From assembly GCF_029581355.1 (NCBI RefSeq), contig NZ_CP120849.1:3256501-3320500 (forward strand): a DNA stretch of 64,000 nucleotides, in the 5' to 3' direction. Below, piece after piece: positions 34,636 through 44,534 of the stretch. The stretch is from Parabacteroides chongii (GTDB taxonomy: Bacteria; Bacteroidota; Bacteroidia; Bacteroidales; Tannerellaceae). Under the pieces are notes generated by a model that was not told the origin of the DNA, did no database searches, and saw only the letters and a program-made list of their open reading frames with translations. The first letter of the stretch is position 1, and each line of letters opens with the position of its first letter. Position numbers and translations under genes: made by a program.

Positions 34636-35261
34636 AGGTAAAAGGGGTAATGAGGGGCTGTTATTTCGGTTACCGGACAGCGGCTGTCCCACCAGGCGTG
34701 CTGGTTGGCTACCGGGAATATATGGTCGTCTGAACCGATGACGGCACGTGTCCAGGGGAACTGCTTGTCGGCAGTATCGGTCGACGGAGCGAAGCGGTTG
34801 TAGATGGCTTCTAATTCTTCCTTTACCTCTTCCAACGGGCGGGGCGGACAAGCATCGTATCGGGCGAGTATCTCGCGGGTACCGCACATGCGGCGGTTGA
34901 AACGTCGGAGACCTTCGGCTGTCAGATTGTCGAGTGTACCCTTGAAAATCTTTTCGGGAATGCCGTATGCGTCATGTATCGGACGGGAGGTTCCGTTGAT
35001 GGCGGTTGCAGAGGTGAGTGTGTATTTGTCTGTCAATGCACATTCTGCCATCCGGACTCCCATCGACCAGGCGACGAGGTGTATCTCATCGTACCGGCTG
35101 AGGTCTTCCTCGAATGCCGTCTCCCTGTAATCGTAGCAGAGCATAATGTCTGTTTCTTCCCTGGTCTCCAACCGGGTGAATAGCTTCGGAGATGCGGACC
35201 AGCCGGAGAAGAAGAGAAGGAGACGTGCGGCGTGATTATCTGTTTGTTTTATTATTTTCAT
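34611..35261 (-). CDS. bioG: Pimeloyl-ACP methyl ester esterase, BioG type (DUF452)
   Basis: A 216-residue alpha/beta hydrolase of the DUF452/BioG family, which hydrolyses pimeloyl-ACP methyl ester to pimeloyl-ACP. Family marks are LLLFFSGWSASPKLF near the start, the nucleophile elbow LVAWSMGVR (serine near residue 66), and a C-terminal HYPFYLW with the catalytic histidine. Its place between bioF and bioC supports the role. It is the functional counterpart of BioH, which is absent from the window. Confidence 0.92.
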   Translation of the reverse strand: MKIIKQTDNHAARLLLFFSGWSASPKLFTRLETREETDIMLCYDYRETAFEEDLSRYDEIHLVAWSMGVRMAECALTDKYTLTSATAINGTSRPIHDAYGIPEKIFKGTLDNLTAEGLRRFNRRMCGTREILARYDACPPRPLEEVKEELEAIYNRFAPSTDTADKQFPWTRAVIGSDDHIFPVANQHAWWDSRCPVTEITAPHYPFYLWKQWNEL

Positions 35262-35291
35262 ATTGCATAATTAAATGTATAACGGTATCCC

Positions 35292-36431
35292 CTACAAGGC
35301 CTGTATTAACGGTTGCAGGTCTTCGATTGTCACATCTGCTGTCAATGAGAAACGGATGCGTGCCGTTCCTTTCGGTACCGTCGGGGGACGAACGGGGAGA
35401 CAGTAGAAGCCTTTACGTTGCAGCTCTTCCGCTTTGAGGATACAGTCTTTGTTATCACCTATTATATAAGGGATGATATGGCTTCCGCTGACTTCTCCGC
35501 CTTTGCCCTTCAGTGCTTCGGCTAGTATATGGCTGGTTTGTGCCAGTCTTTCGCGAAGCGGGGTGATCTCCGGCAACAGTTCCACTATAAACCGTGTCCA
35601 GGCAATCTGAAAAGGAGGTAAAGCTGTACTGAATATTAGCGGGCGCATCCGATTGATCAGATATTCCCGAATAGTGCGGTCGCATACGATATAGGCTCCC
35701 ATGGAAGCAAGAGCTTTGCCGAATGTACCTACCAGTAGGTCTATCTCTCCGATGCAGCCTTGCTCTTCCGCAATTCCCAGCCCGTTTCGACCGCGGACAC
35801 CGATGGCGTGTGCTTCATCGACATATAAGACAACATTCGGATAGCTTTTCTTTAGTTCGACCAGGCGGTGAAGGTCGGCAACATCGCCGTCCATGCTGAA
35901 GATGCTTTCCGTGACAACAAAGACTTGCTCGTATTCTCCGGCAGACTTCTTCAGGAGTGTTTCCAACTGTTCATAGTCATTGTGCCGGTAGCGTTGGAAA
36001 GACGCACCGCTCAGTAAAATGCCATCGATAATGCTGGCATGCACCAGTTTGTCGGCAAGGATAAGGCTTTGCTTATCGGCTAGTGCAGGGAGTATTCCTG
36101 TATTGGCATGGTAACCGCTGTTGAAGATCAGGGCGGCTTCGCGGTTGAAACGTTCCGCCATCAGTTGTTCCAGTTCCGTATAAGCGGTAAAGTTGCCGGT
36201 CAGCAGTCGGGAAGAAGAGGAGGAGAAGGGGTATTTCTGTTCCTGCCATTCTTCCAGGAAAGCCTTTTGAAGGTCGGCGCAGGAAGCCAAACCCAGGTAG
36301 TCGTTGGACGACAGGTTAAGCATTATCTGCCCGTCTTTCTCTATCCGGTTGCCGTGATGCGTTACCGTCGGTAACTGGCGGTAGCTGCCGGTTACCTTGA
36401 GTTGGTTTAATATAGAATTATAATCTTTCAT
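35292..36431 (-). CDS. bioF: 8-amino-7-oxononanoate synthase
   Basis: A 379-residue PLP enzyme that condenses pimeloyl-ACP with alanine. Clear marks are [41 protein letters not shown] and the PLP lysine in [19 protein letters not shown] start at 36431 ([11 protein letters not shown]), which overlaps the bioA stop by four bases (ATGA); the frame stays open upstream inside bioA but does not encode a related protein. Thirty bases separate it from bioG. Confidence 0.95.
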   Translation of the reverse strand: MKDYNSILNQLKVTGSYRQLPTVTHHGNRIEKDGQIMLNLSSNDYLGLASCADLQKAFLEEWQEQKYPFSSSSSRLLTGNFTAYTELEQLMAERFNREAALIFNSGYHANTGILPALADKQSLILADKLVHASIIDGILLSGASFQRYRHNDYEQLETLLKKSAGEYEQVFVVTESIFSMDGDVADLHRLVELKKSYPNVVLYVDEAHAIGVRGRNGLGIAEEQGCIGEIDLLVGTFGKALASMGAYIVCDRTIREYLINRMRPLIFSTALPPFQIAWTRFIVELLPEITPLRERLAQTSHILAEALKGKGGEVSGSHIIPYIIGDNKDCILKAEELQRKGFYCLPVRPPTVPKGTARIRFSLTADVTIEDLQPLIQAL

Positions 36432-37705
36432 TCTTCGATACATTTTAATACTCCGGAAGTCAGCCGTGTAAGTTGCTCCGGCTGGATAATAAACGGGGGC
36501 ATCAGGTAAACCAGCTTGCCGAAGGGACGAACCCAAATACCGGCTTCTACAAAACGGCGTTGCAGGATGGCCATGTTGACCGGCTCTTTCATCTCGATGA
36601 CTCCGATAGCTCCCAGTACGCGTACCTCCTGCACATGGTCGAATAATCGGGCAGGTGCCAGTTCTCGACGAAGTTGTTTTTCGATAGCGCTCACCTTCTC
36701 TTTCCATCCGCTTTCCAGGAGCAACGAAACGGAAGCGGAGGCAATGGCGCAGGCAAGCGGATTTCCCATAAAAGTGGGGCCATGCATGAAACAGCCTGCT
36801 TCGCCGGAGCAGATCGTCGTCGCCACTCTTTCCGTAGTCAGTGTAGCTGATAACGTCAGATAACCTCCGGTCAATGCCTTGCCTATGCACATGATATCCG
36901 GTACGACTCCCGCATGTTCCCAGGCAAAGAGCTTGCCGGTACGTCCGAAGCCGGTAGCAATCTCATCGAAGATCAGCAATACATCGTATTGTTCACATAA
37001 TTCCCTGGCACGCACCAGGAATGTCGGTGAGTAGAAATACATTCCTCCGGCTCCCTGAACGATCGGTTCCAGTATCAGGGCGGCAATGTCGTTTGCATGT
37101 TGTTCCAGTAAATCAGCCAACGGTTTCATCGCCTCTTCATTCCATTCTTCCCCGAACTTCACGGAAGGTTGTGGTATAAAGTATTGCACCGGAAGGCTAC
37201 CGGCGAATATCCCGTGCATACCTGTGACCGGATCGCAGACAGACATCGCATGCCAGGTATCTCCATGATAACCACTGCGGATAGTCGCAAAAGCATGCTT
37301 TGCCGTTTTCCCCTGCGACTGCCAGTATTGGATAGCCATCTTCATTGCCACTTCAACGGCAACCGAGCCACTATCGGCAAAGAATATCTTATCCATCTCA
37401 GGAGGGAGTATATCCAATAACTTTTGTGCCAGTTCGACAGCCGGTTCATGGGTGATACCGCCGAACATGATATGGCTCGTCTTTTTCAACTGCTCGTTGG
37501 CTGCCGCATTCAATACCGGATGGTTATATCCGTGGACTGCCGCCCACCAGGAAGACATACCGTCGATCAGTCGTCTGCCGTCTGCCAGGATAATTTCCAC
37601 ACCTTCTGCTCCGGCTACCGGATAAACGGGAAGTGGGTCGATGGTGGAAGTATAGGGATGCCACACGTGCTCCCTGTCGTATTGTAATAATTCGTTTGTA
37701 GTCAT
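36428..37705 (-). CDS. bioA: Adenosylmethionine-8-amino-7-oxononanoate aminotransferase
   Basis: A 425-residue class III aminotransferase that transfers an amino group from SAM to KAPA, giving DAPA. It begins with [15 protein letters not shown] and has [16 protein letters not shown], both typical of BioA, then [18 protein letters not shown] and the PLP lysine in [19 protein letters not shown]. The [10 protein letters not shown] segment distinguishes BioA from other class III transaminases. It starts 13 bases after the bioB stop. Confidence 0.96.
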   Translation of the reverse strand: MTTNELLQYDREHVWHPYTSTIDPLPVYPVAGAEGVEIILADGRRLIDGMSSWWAAVHGYNHPVLNAAANEQLKKTSHIMFGGITHEPAVELAQKLLDILPPEMDKIFFADSGSVAVEVAMKMAIQYWQSQGKTAKHAFATIRSGYHGDTWHAMSVCDPVTGMHGIFAGSLPVQYFIPQPSVKFGEEWNEEAMKPLADLLEQHANDIAALILEPIVQGAGGMYFYSPTFLVRARELCEQYDVLLIFDEIATGFGRTGKLFAWEHAGVVPDIMCIGKALTGGYLTLSATLTTERVATTICSGEAGCFMHGPTFMGNPLACAIASASVSLLLESGWKEKVSAIEKQLRRELAPARLFDHVQEVRVLGAIGVIEMKEPVNMAILQRRFVEAGIWVRPFGKLVYLMPPFIIQPEQLTRLTSGVLKCIEE

Positions 37706-37718
37706 TTGTCTGTCTGTT

Positions 37719-38699
37719 TTATCCGACCCAGTCGGTTTCTCTTGTTAGTGAATAGCCTGCTTCGGTGAAAAGCTCTTTATCATCAGCCACACAGCTTCCG
37801 ATAGTTGTCAGCAGGTCGCCGATGATGGCTGCGTTTATGCCTATATATAATGCTTTCCGTTGTGTTTCTTTGCTCAACAGGGAACGTCCGCCGGAGAAAC
37901 GGAGATAAGCCTCCGGATTGATGAAACGGAATAAGGCGATTGTCGTCAGAAACTCTTCTTCAGACAATTGCGGAGTACCTGCAAGCGGAGTACCTGGTAT
38001 CGGTTGTAATAAATTCAGGGGAATGGAGTGTACCTGTTCTTGTTGTAATAACAGAGCCATCTCTATTCGTTGTTCCATCGTTTCCCCCATGCCGACTATA
38101 CCTCCGGAACAGATACGGAAACCCTCTTCCCGGGCTGCATGGATCGTTTCCAGCTTTTGCTCGATCGTATGTGTCGTGCATAATGTACGGAAATAGGAGG
38201 GAGCTGTTTCTATATTACAATGGTAATTCTCTACGCCGCTTTCACGCAACTCCTTCAGCTGTTCTTTATTCAAAAGTCCCAGGGAAGCACAACATTTGAT
38301 ATCGCTTGCCTGCTTGATGTAGCGGACTGTCTCCGTCAGTTTCTTTATCTCTCCGTCGGATAGACGCTTCCCGCTGGTCACCAGTCCGAAACGTTCGATT
38401 CCCTGCTGGCGGTTGTGTAATGCCTGATGAACGCATTCTTCTGCCGGGAGGAGGGGATACAGGGCTACAACCGTATTGTAATGTCCGGATTGTGCACACC
38501 ATTTACAGTTCTCGCTGCAATTTCCGCTTTTGGCATTGATGATGGAACAGGTGTCGAACTTATCTCCCATAAAATGCCGGGTGATTTGGTGCGCAGCTTT
38601 ATACAACGCCTCTTTATCCGTACATCGGGAGAGAGCAGTTGCTTGTTCCTCATTTATTTTTCCCCCTTCGATAACAAACTGTTTAAGTGTCTCAATCAT
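37719..38699 (-). CDS. bioB: Biotin synthase
   Basis: A 326-residue radical SAM enzyme that inserts sulfur into dethiobiotin. The [4Fe-4S] cysteines are in [14 protein letters not shown] (CxxxCxxC); further cysteines in [21 protein letters not shown] and [13 protein letters not shown] match the second cluster region. I start at 38699 ([13 protein letters not shown]), since the 15 codons upstream overlap the terminator region. It is the first gene of the bio operon and lies directly behind a terminator, so its transcription may be attenuated. Confidence 0.95.
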   Translation of the reverse strand: MIETLKQFVIEGGKINEEQATALSRCTDKEALYKAAHQITRHFMGDKFDTCSIINAKSGNCSENCKWCAQSGHYNTVVALYPLLPAEECVHQALHNRQQGIERFGLVTSGKRLSDGEIKKLTETVRYIKQASDIKCCASLGLLNKEQLKELRESGVENYHCNIETAPSYFRTLCTTHTIEQKLETIHAAREEGFRICSGGIVGMGETMEQRIEMALLLQQEQVHSIPLNLLQPIPGTPLAGTPQLSEEEFLTTIALFRFINPEAYLRFSGGRSLLSKETQRKALYIGINAAIIGDLLTTIGSCVADDKELFTEAGYSLTRETDWVG

Positions 38700-38720
38700 A
38701 TCGCTTTGTCTTTTAAGAAA

Positions 38721-38763
38721 TAAAAAAGCGGAAAGTCTCAGCATATACTGAAACTTCCCGCTT
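38721..38763 (-). terminator. Terminator/attenuator between the 126-codon ORF and bioB
   Basis: Minus-strand arms of 16 bases (38763-38748 and 38741-38726), AAGCGGGAAGTTTCAG with CTGAGACTTTCCGCTT (two G-U pairs), 6-base loop, then a run of U. The first arm encodes the last codons of the short ORF; its TGA stop is in the second arm. The bioB start lies 22 bases beyond. Confidence 0.8.
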
Positions 38764-39118
38764 TAGGATGTATAAATAGATTAATATGTACGTGCGAAGC
38801 CGCTACCGATGTCTGTTTAACAGCCGGCAAAGAGAATAAAAGAAGCAACAGTTGCGAAATCCACGTAAAGGTTTCCGTGCCCGATCGCTCTTGTGAGCTG
38901 TCTGTTACGACCTCGGTCTCTTCTGTGTTTATCTGTCCGGCAACTAATACAGACGAGTGGTTGGAACCGTTCTTGACCTGGAATCTTTCCGATACATTGG
39001 AAGAAAGTTGCCCGATCGTAACGCTTCGGCTAAGACTGAAGAATGCAGCATACCCTTTCCGGCTCCATCTTTTGAACCGGAAAGAATTTTGCGTGAAATA
39101 TCTTTGCTGCAACTTCAT
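38738..39118 (-). CDS. 126-residue ORF upstream of bioB
   Basis: A 126-residue frame. The N-terminus is basic and aromatic ([20 protein letters not shown], then [14 protein letters not shown]). A hydrophobic segment follows at about residues 86-105 ([15 protein letters not shown]). From memory, [13 protein letters not shown]...VxIGxL modules occur in short Bacteroidales proteins and at the N-terminus of some BtuB-like TonB receptors; this is unverified. It begins 14 bases after the POT transporter stop, and its last codons form the 5' arm of a terminator. It may be a real small protein, a receptor remnant or a leader peptide for bio genes. Confidence 0.5.
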   Translation of the reverse strand: MKLQQRYFTQNSFRFKRWSRKGYAAFFSLSRSVTIGQLSSNVSERFQVKNGSNHSSVLVAGQINTEETEVVTDSSQERSGTETFTWISQLLLLLFSLPAVKQTSVAASHVHINLFIHPKAGSFSIC

Positions 39119-39132
39119 ATTTCAGTTTTGTC

Positions 39133-40794
39133 TTATTTGGCTACTTTTTCCAATCGTTTCATGATAGAGAATATGAACAGTGCCGATAACAGACAGCACA
39201 CGATCAGTACGCTCCATACCATCCACAACTGCATTCCTCCCCACAAGTAACCGATGATAGCCACCAGATAGTTACCGATAGCCGTAGCTACGAACCATCC
39301 TCCCATCATCATACCTTTATATTTAGGAGGTGCCACCTTGGATACGAATGAAATACCCATCGGCGATAATAATAACTCGGCGAAGGTCAATACCAGGTAA
39401 GTAGAGATCAACCAGTTAGGAGAAACCAGTACATCAGCAGAAATACCATTCGCTTCAACAGCAGCCGGTGTCGGCAGCCCTAGTGAACCAACGGCCATGA
39501 TAAGGAAACCGCAAGCAGCGATAACCATACCGATACCGATCTTACGCGGAGCAGAAGGTTCTTTCTTTTTCTTTGCCAGGTAACCGAATACTGCCAGTGA
39601 TACCGGAGTCAGCACAATTACAAAGAACGGGTTGAACTGCTGGAAGATCTGTGGCAGGATAGTCACTGTCGAGTCCATAGAACTATAACTCCATCCCAAT
39701 AACCCCAGCATGATTATCAATACACCGGCTGAGATACCTTTAGCCTTACCTGTCTTTGACTGGAACAAGGAGAATGCTGAATAAACAACCACCAGCAGGA
39801 AAGTGAGGTTTACGATATTGAATCCTAAACGATCCAGACCTGTTACAGCCTGTGCGGTATAGTCACGTGCAAAGAATGTCAGTGTTAAACCGTTCTGATG
39901 GAATGCCATCCAGAAGAAAATAACAACGGCAAATACCAGCAACAGAGCCTGGATACGTGCTTTTGTCTGTTCCGGTGTCAGTTCTTCTTCCTGTACGTTG
40001 GCAGGTTTAGCCTGTTTAGAGTTGTAATCGGCATGTTTGAATGTCGGGCGGAACACCACGTAGATCAACATGGATACGACCAGGGAGATACAAGCAATAG
40101 CGAAGCCGTAGTTGTAAGCCTCGGATAATTTGTCGATATAAGTCGTACAGAAAGCAGCTGTATCGCCAACGAAATTCTGGGCAGCCTGTAAGCCGCTCAG
40201 CGTTGTTGCTCCTTCTTCTGTAATCGTTCCGTTCAGGAATTGATGGGCGAGTGAAGGGATCTGCGGCACATAAGTGAATCCGGCTTTTCCCAACATCTTG
40301 TTAGTGATCATAGTAGCTGCTGTCGGAGCATACATCGCACCGATGTTGATCGCCATATAGAATATACTGAATGCAGTATCACGTTTCGCTCTGTATTCGG
40401 GAGCATCGTATAGGTTACCTACCATTACCTGCAGGTTTCCTTTGAAAAGACCTGTACCACAGGCAATCAGGGCTAAAGCTCCGAACATCAGTACTTTTCC
40501 GGTAGAAGAGGGTGTCGGAATAGATAACAATACATATCCGATAAACATCACAATGATACCTGTTGTTACCATTTTTCCATATCCGAACTTATCGGCGAGG
40601 ATACCTCCGACGAGTGGCATGAAATACACTGCTGCTAAGAAAGAACCGAAGATGGTTGATGTCTCGGCGGCTGTAAAGCCGAACTTAGCTTGTAAGAATA
40701 GAGTAAAAATCGCGAGCATCGTGTAATACCCGAAACGCTCGCCGGTATTCGCTAAGGCTAACGCGTATAAACCTTTAGGTTGTCCTTCAAACAT
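39133..40794 (-). CDS. POT-family proton-coupled oligopeptide transporter
   Basis: A 553-residue membrane transporter with about 14 hydrophobic segments. POT/PTR2 signatures are GQPKGLYALALANTGERFGY at the N-terminus (containing the ExxER-like ERFGYY), LVGGILADKFGYGK, then FYMAINIGAMYAP. A charged loop (KPANVQEEELTPEQTKAR) separates the halves. It imports di- or tripeptides with protons in known members. The upstream DUF4831 gene ends 19 bases before it on the same strand, so cotranscription is likely. Confidence 0.93.
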   Translation of the reverse strand: MFEGQPKGLYALALANTGERFGYYTMLAIFTLFLQAKFGFTAAETSTIFGSFLAAVYFMPLVGGILADKFGYGKMVTTGIIVMFIGYVLLSIPTPSSTGKVLMFGALALIACGTGLFKGNLQVMVGNLYDAPEYRAKRDTAFSIFYMAINIGAMYAPTAATMITNKMLGKAGFTYVPQIPSLAHQFLNGTITEEGATTLSGLQAAQNFVGDTAAFCTTYIDKLSEAYNYGFAIACISLVVSMLIYVVFRPTFKHADYNSKQAKPANVQEEELTPEQTKARIQALLLVFAVVIFFWMAFHQNGLTLTFFARDYTAQAVTGLDRLGFNIVNLTFLLVVVYSAFSLFQSKTGKAKGISAGVLIIMLGLLGWSYSSMDSTVTILPQIFQQFNPFFVIVLTPVSLAVFGYLAKKKKEPSAPRKIGIGMVIAACGFLIMAVGSLGLPTPAAVEANGISADVLVSPNWLISTYLVLTFAELLLSPMGISFVSKVAPPKYKGMMMGGWFVATAIGNYLVAIIGYLWGGMQLWMVWSVLIVCCLLSALFIFSIMKRLEKVAK

Positions 40795-40813
40795 AGAAAT
40801 TTAAATTAGATTA

Positions 40814-41887
40814 TTATTGAATTATTTGTTTTATGGCGCCGGTCTCCGGATAGAAATAGACTTTCACCGGAGCTTTTTTGTCTTCGAACATAACAGGAGC
40901 AAGGCCTTCGCGTGAACCGAACTGGGTGATTTGGGCTTCTCCTTTATATAGTGTTTTCTTGTTCATGCTGATCTCGATACTGGCTTTTCCCGGTACGTTA
41001 TAAACGATACCTTTCAGTGATTTTTCCTTCTTCTCGGCTTCTTTCGGGTCGAGAACCGGAGCACGGTCGGTCGCTTTCAAGTTCATATAGACCGGAACGC
41101 CGCCCAGGTCGTCTGCATCGACAATCCCCATCAGGTTGGAGAAACGGAACAGGACTTCCTTATCCAGGTTATCATAAGGGGTGATGTTTACCTCATAGTG
41201 GGTAGTTTCTTTGGTTACAATACCTGTGAACAGATTGGTTAATGCTTTTTCCTGTTCTTCCAACTGCTGGATAACCAATTTCATAGCTTCACCGTCGGGT
41301 GGCAGATTATCTGCGTCTCCGGTCAATATATTCAAGCGGCTTTCGCGGATACGATAGATCTGTTTGGCTGCAACTTCAGCTTGTCTGGCAGTCGATCCGG
41401 CCATAAGTAATTCTTCAGAGAATACGGATGCGTCGGTCACTTTAACCGGTGCTTGTCCATTTTTCTTGATCGTTTCGAGTTCTGACTCTTCAGGAGTGTA
41501 TTCGGCATTGATGGAACATAATAATCCTTCTTCTGTCAGATAAGCGTATGGAGCTACTGTCCCGCTTTTAAATTCAACGATATAAGTATTGTCAGGATCA
41601 GGTATTCCCTTGTTGACAAGCGATACTTTTCCTAACTCATAATATACTTTATCTTCTGTTATTGCATCTTTTACTCCGAGGTATTTTTCTGCATATTTGT
41701 AATAAGGCCCGGCTTTGCAAGTGACCTTTGTTACTTCCGAATCAACGATTAGTTGTGTTTTCGGTAATGAATAGGTAATACCGAAATTATTAGCTTTGAC
41801 GGCATTTTTCTTTACCACTTTGGTTTGAGCCATGAGCGGTATACTAAACAAAAGACATGCTATTGTGATCAGATTCTTCATATCCAA
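40814..41887 (-). CDS. DUF4831 exported protein
   Basis: A 357-residue protein with signal peptide (LITIACLLFSIPLMA, cleavage near QTK). The mature N-terminus NNFGITYSLPKTQLIVDSEV and the segment GPYYKYAEKYLGVKDAITED match what I recall of DUF4831. Beta-rich segments follow up to LAPVMFEDKKAPVKVYFYPE. No catalytic motif is visible and the function is unknown. It is first in a two-gene unit with the POT transporter; TAGTTTTG (complement of 41916-41923) is a good -7 candidate with TTG near -33. Confidence 0.8.
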   Translation of the reverse strand: MDMKNLITIACLLFSIPLMAQTKVVKKNAVKANNFGITYSLPKTQLIVDSEVTKVTCKAGPYYKYAEKYLGVKDAITEDKVYYELGKVSLVNKGIPDPDNTYIVEFKSGTVAPYAYLTEEGLLCSINAEYTPEESELETIKKNGQAPVKVTDASVFSEELLMAGSTARQAEVAAKQIYRIRESRLNILTGDADNLPPDGEAMKLVIQQLEEQEKALTNLFTGIVTKETTHYEVNITPYDNLDKEVLFRFSNLMGIVDADDLGGVPVYMNLKATDRAPVLDPKEAEKKEKSLKGIVYNVPGKASIEISMNKKTLYKGEAQITQFGSREGLAPVMFEDKKAPVKVYFYPETGAIKQIIQ

Positions 41888-42051
41888 ACAATTTATTATC
41901 TCAATAATGATTCCACAAAACTAGGAAATATTTTGTTAGTAACCAACCGTAGAACCGTCTTTTAGATTTTCAGTAATGCAGTTGATCAGTAAGATTATGG
42001 CATATTGGGCGGAAAGAGATAAAATCATAGTTAATGTTTTGGCAAAGGGAA

Positions 42052-42118
42052 GCAACTCGCGAGTGGAAAAGGAGATCGAGATATAGAGGGGCTTGGCTAA
42101 ATCATACTCACGAGTTGC
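42052..42118. repeat. Pair of ACTCGCGAGT-type palindromes
   Basis: GCAACTCGCGAGT (42052-42064) and ACTCACGAGTTGC (42106-42118) are inverted copies (12 of 13). The first contains a perfect 10-bp palindrome. They lie in the gap between the DUF4831 start and the DUF3244 stop. They could be an operator pair or a long-loop hairpin. Confidence 0.55.
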
Positions 42119-42147
42119 GTATAAACATAAATTTAGTGCATTGAATG

Positions 42148-42507
42148 CTATTCGATAACGAATGAGCCGGTCAGGTATCCGTATCTGTGTATTAAGTTCA
42201 GCGTATATTCTCCATTTTCAACGTTTAATGGGATAGTATAAGCCTGCGGACTTGTAGCAGAAATACATTCTTCATAGACTACCGTACCTGTAATATCTTT
42301 TACCTGAACAGTCAGGTTTGTTAGCGGACTAGTAAATGTAATTGTCAGATTGTTCCCGTCTACTGATGCTGCAGGAGGTGCTGGAAAGATGGATTTAATA
42401 TCTTCAGGTCCCCATTTACCTTTAGTAGGAATATCGTCTGCATACATATTTTGAGTACAAAAGACTCCACAAATAACTAAAAATAAAGCTGTAATTAATT
42501 GTTTCAT
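42148..42507 (-). CDS. DUF3244 exported protein
   Basis: A 119-residue protein with a signal peptide (MKQLITALFLVICGVFCTQN, cleavage after YADD or nearby). The mature part has an Ig-like sandwich pattern, VDGNNLTITFTSPLTNLTV, QVKDITGTVVYEECI and GEYTLNLIHRYGYLTGSFVI, characteristic of DUF3244. Function unknown. The next gene upstream on the same strand is a TPR regulator, 115 bases away; DUF3244 genes often follow such regulators in what I remember of Bacteroides. TATTTTTG (complement of 42554-42561) is a possible own -7 element. Confidence 0.82.
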   Translation of the reverse strand: MKQLITALFLVICGVFCTQNMYADDIPTKGKWGPEDIKSIFPAPPAASVDGNNLTITFTSPLTNLTVQVKDITGTVVYEECISATSPQAYTIPLNVENGEYTLNLIHRYGYLTGSFVIE

Positions 42508-42622
42508 GATCTTAAACTTTTAATTGTCGGTTGATAAAATTAAAAATGCCTTACAAAAATAGAACTCATATTCTAATATGGATTATATTTTTGTTGACAA
42601 AATGGTGACAATGTTTAACTGG

Positions 42623-44341
42623 TTAGAAATCAGATATAAATATGTCGAAGTTTTCTGCGTTTTCAGGCTCTTGTGTCAATTTTTTATACAGTCTTCTGCG
42701 ACATTGTGAGACTCCGGAACTAGTTAAATTCGTTAATATTGCGATCTTTTTAACCGGGATACCTATTTTGACTAAATAGCATATACGCAGTTCTTCTGTT
42801 GAGATCCGCGGAGATAGAGCGACAATACGTTTTGTAAAGTCAGAATAGGTGGCATCAATCAACAAAGCTAGTTCAGACCATTCGCTTTCGATTAATCCGG
42901 ATTCTGCCTTATGTATTTTGATATATAAGGAAGATTTCTTTAAATCCTGTTCCAGTAACTCTAAAGTATTTTGCTTTAAACAAATTTGTCTATTCTCCAT
43001 TTCCAGCATTAGTTTTTGGGCTTCGAATAGCTGTTTCTTTACATCACTTAAAGTTTCTTGCCCGTTAGATAATTCGTTTTCAAGTAATTGTATCTGTTTT
43101 TTATTATCTTCTAAGTGCCGTTGGCTTTGTTTATATAATTGCTCTTTCAGGTCAAGCAATTTTTTCTTTTTCTTTTGTTCTTTTTTCAAGATAAAAAAGC
43201 CTATAATGAGTAAAATTGCTGAGATTATTAATATTCGATATATGATAATCATTCTTTGGGCTGCTTCTTTTTCATATTTTATCTTTTCATCGGCTATATG
43301 CTGGTAGTTGAACATACTTTGTACCATGCGTATATTTTCATAATGAGAATCTTTGTTGATGGAATCTCTTAACTGTTCATAACGATCCCAATATTTGAAA
43401 TAGTTTGTAAAGTCGGATTTGTGTCTTTCTATTTGGGCTAAAAAATATAAACTGCCGGCTTGAGTGTAAATACTGGGACTTTGTAAACTTTGCTGCAGGT
43501 AATATTGAGCTGAATCGTATTGTGCTGTTTTTAATAGATATTCTCCATAAGTTAGATATAGATGGAACCGGGGTCTGGATTTTGAAACTGTTTGTATAGA
43601 GTTCTGTATGCAATCATATGCTTTTGTATATTGACCTGTTTTTAGATATAAAGTCCCCAAATCGTTATATAAAGAAGAAGAACTTTGTGGAGTCGCCATT
43701 CTTATAGCTTGTTGATAATAATATATAGCACTGTCTAATTGTTGTGTTTCTGTAAAAACACGAGCTGTATTACGTAAAGCGAAAGAGGTTCTTGTTGAGT
43801 CTTTGCTACCTTCAAGTAACTGTAATGTGTTTTTATACAGAGGCAATGCCGTCTCATAAATACTTTGGTAAGAATAAAGCGTACCTAAGCTGTTGTTTGC
43901 TTTAATAAGCAGATCGGTTTCGTTTACACTTTTACCCAGTTCGAGTGCTTTCAGATAGTACTGCTGTGCCTGCATAGCATCTTGCATATCAGAATATACC
44001 CTACCCATATAGTAATATGTCAGAGCCAGGGAAGGGATATCTTCCTGCTCTTCATAATAAATCTCAGCTTTTTTTATCAGGGTATCAGTTGTCAATAGGA
44101 TATAGTTCTTGTCGAGTGCCTGTGTGAGTTGCAGGCAATAAGAGGCATATTCCTGGTCTGATAAGTTTTCGGGTGATTGTATGCTGTTGAGAATAGTCAG
44201 TGCACTATCGGGGGCTGTTTCCATCAATAACTTTGCCTGTTGCAATTCGATTGCAGCAGAGTTTTTGTTTGAACAGGAAAGGATACAAAGAACACTGACC
44301 AGTACGAAAAATAAAGTAATATGTTTAAATCTCCTATTCAT
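42623..44341 (-). CDS. TPR lipoprotein-type membrane regulator with C-terminal helix-turn-helix
   Basis: A 572-residue protein. The N-terminus is a lipoprotein-like signal (LFFVLVSVLCILSC, Cys23). Roughly residues 30-330 are TPR repeats (ALTYYYMGRVYSDMQDAMQA and YYLKALELGKSVNETDLLIK among others). One transmembrane helix (IIYRILIISAILLIIGFFIL, about 368-387) is followed by a lysine-rich coiled coil (KKEQKKKKKLLDLKEQLYKQ). The C-terminus has an HTH: ISTEELRICYLVKIGIPVKK with LTNLTSSGVSQCRRRLYKKL. This architecture is common in Bacteroidetes for membrane-bound regulators; the target may be the adjacent DUF3244 gene (inference). Confidence 0.82.
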   Translation of the reverse strand: MNRRFKHITLFFVLVSVLCILSCSNKNSAAIELQQAKLLMETAPDSALTILNSIQSPENLSDQEYASYCLQLTQALDKNYILLTTDTLIKKAEIYYEEQEDIPSLALTYYYMGRVYSDMQDAMQAQQYYLKALELGKSVNETDLLIKANNSLGTLYSYQSIYETALPLYKNTLQLLEGSKDSTRTSFALRNTARVFTETQQLDSAIYYYQQAIRMATPQSSSSLYNDLGTLYLKTGQYTKAYDCIQNSIQTVSKSRPRFHLYLTYGEYLLKTAQYDSAQYYLQQSLQSPSIYTQAGSLYFLAQIERHKSDFTNYFKYWDRYEQLRDSINKDSHYENIRMVQSMFNYQHIADEKIKYEKEAAQRMIIIYRILIISAILLIIGFFILKKEQKKKKKLLDLKEQLYKQSQRHLEDNKKQIQLLENELSNGQETLSDVKKQLFEAQKLMLEMENRQICLKQNTLELLEQDLKKSSLYIKIHKAESGLIESEWSELALLIDATYSDFTKRIVALSPRISTEELRICYLVKIGIPVKKIAILTNLTSSGVSQCRRRLYKKLTQEPENAENFDIFISDF

Positions 44342-44467
44342 TAGTTTCTTATTTGTCGTCGAATATATTGCTTTTTTTTGAAACTTACTGCGATAACAAA
44401 TATTGTAAAAGCAGAGATTATTTAGTATATGTGGTAAAAGGCAATGAATATGAAAGAGTATACATAT

Positions 44468-44504
44468 TTAAAAAAAATAGCCAGATCCCTGATGAGACCT
44501 GGCT
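44468..44504 (-). terminator. Terminator of the NAD(P)HX repair gene
   Basis: On the minus strand AGCCAGGTC and GATCTGGCT form a 9-bp stem (one G-U pair) with an 8-base loop, followed by ATTTTTTT. It starts 31 bases after the stop. Confidence 0.8.
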
Positions 44505-44534
44505 GATGATATAAATCAGAAAGTATTCTGTCTG

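Noticed and set aside
34636..34887. N-terminal extension of bioC
   Set aside because: It overlaps bioG in another frame and is arginine-rich; METVERII matches where a methyltransferase should start.
36432..36890. N-terminal extension of bioF
   Set aside because: The frame is open but overlaps bioA completely and is unlike any BioF; ATG 36431 gives a normal-length protein coupled to the bioA stop.
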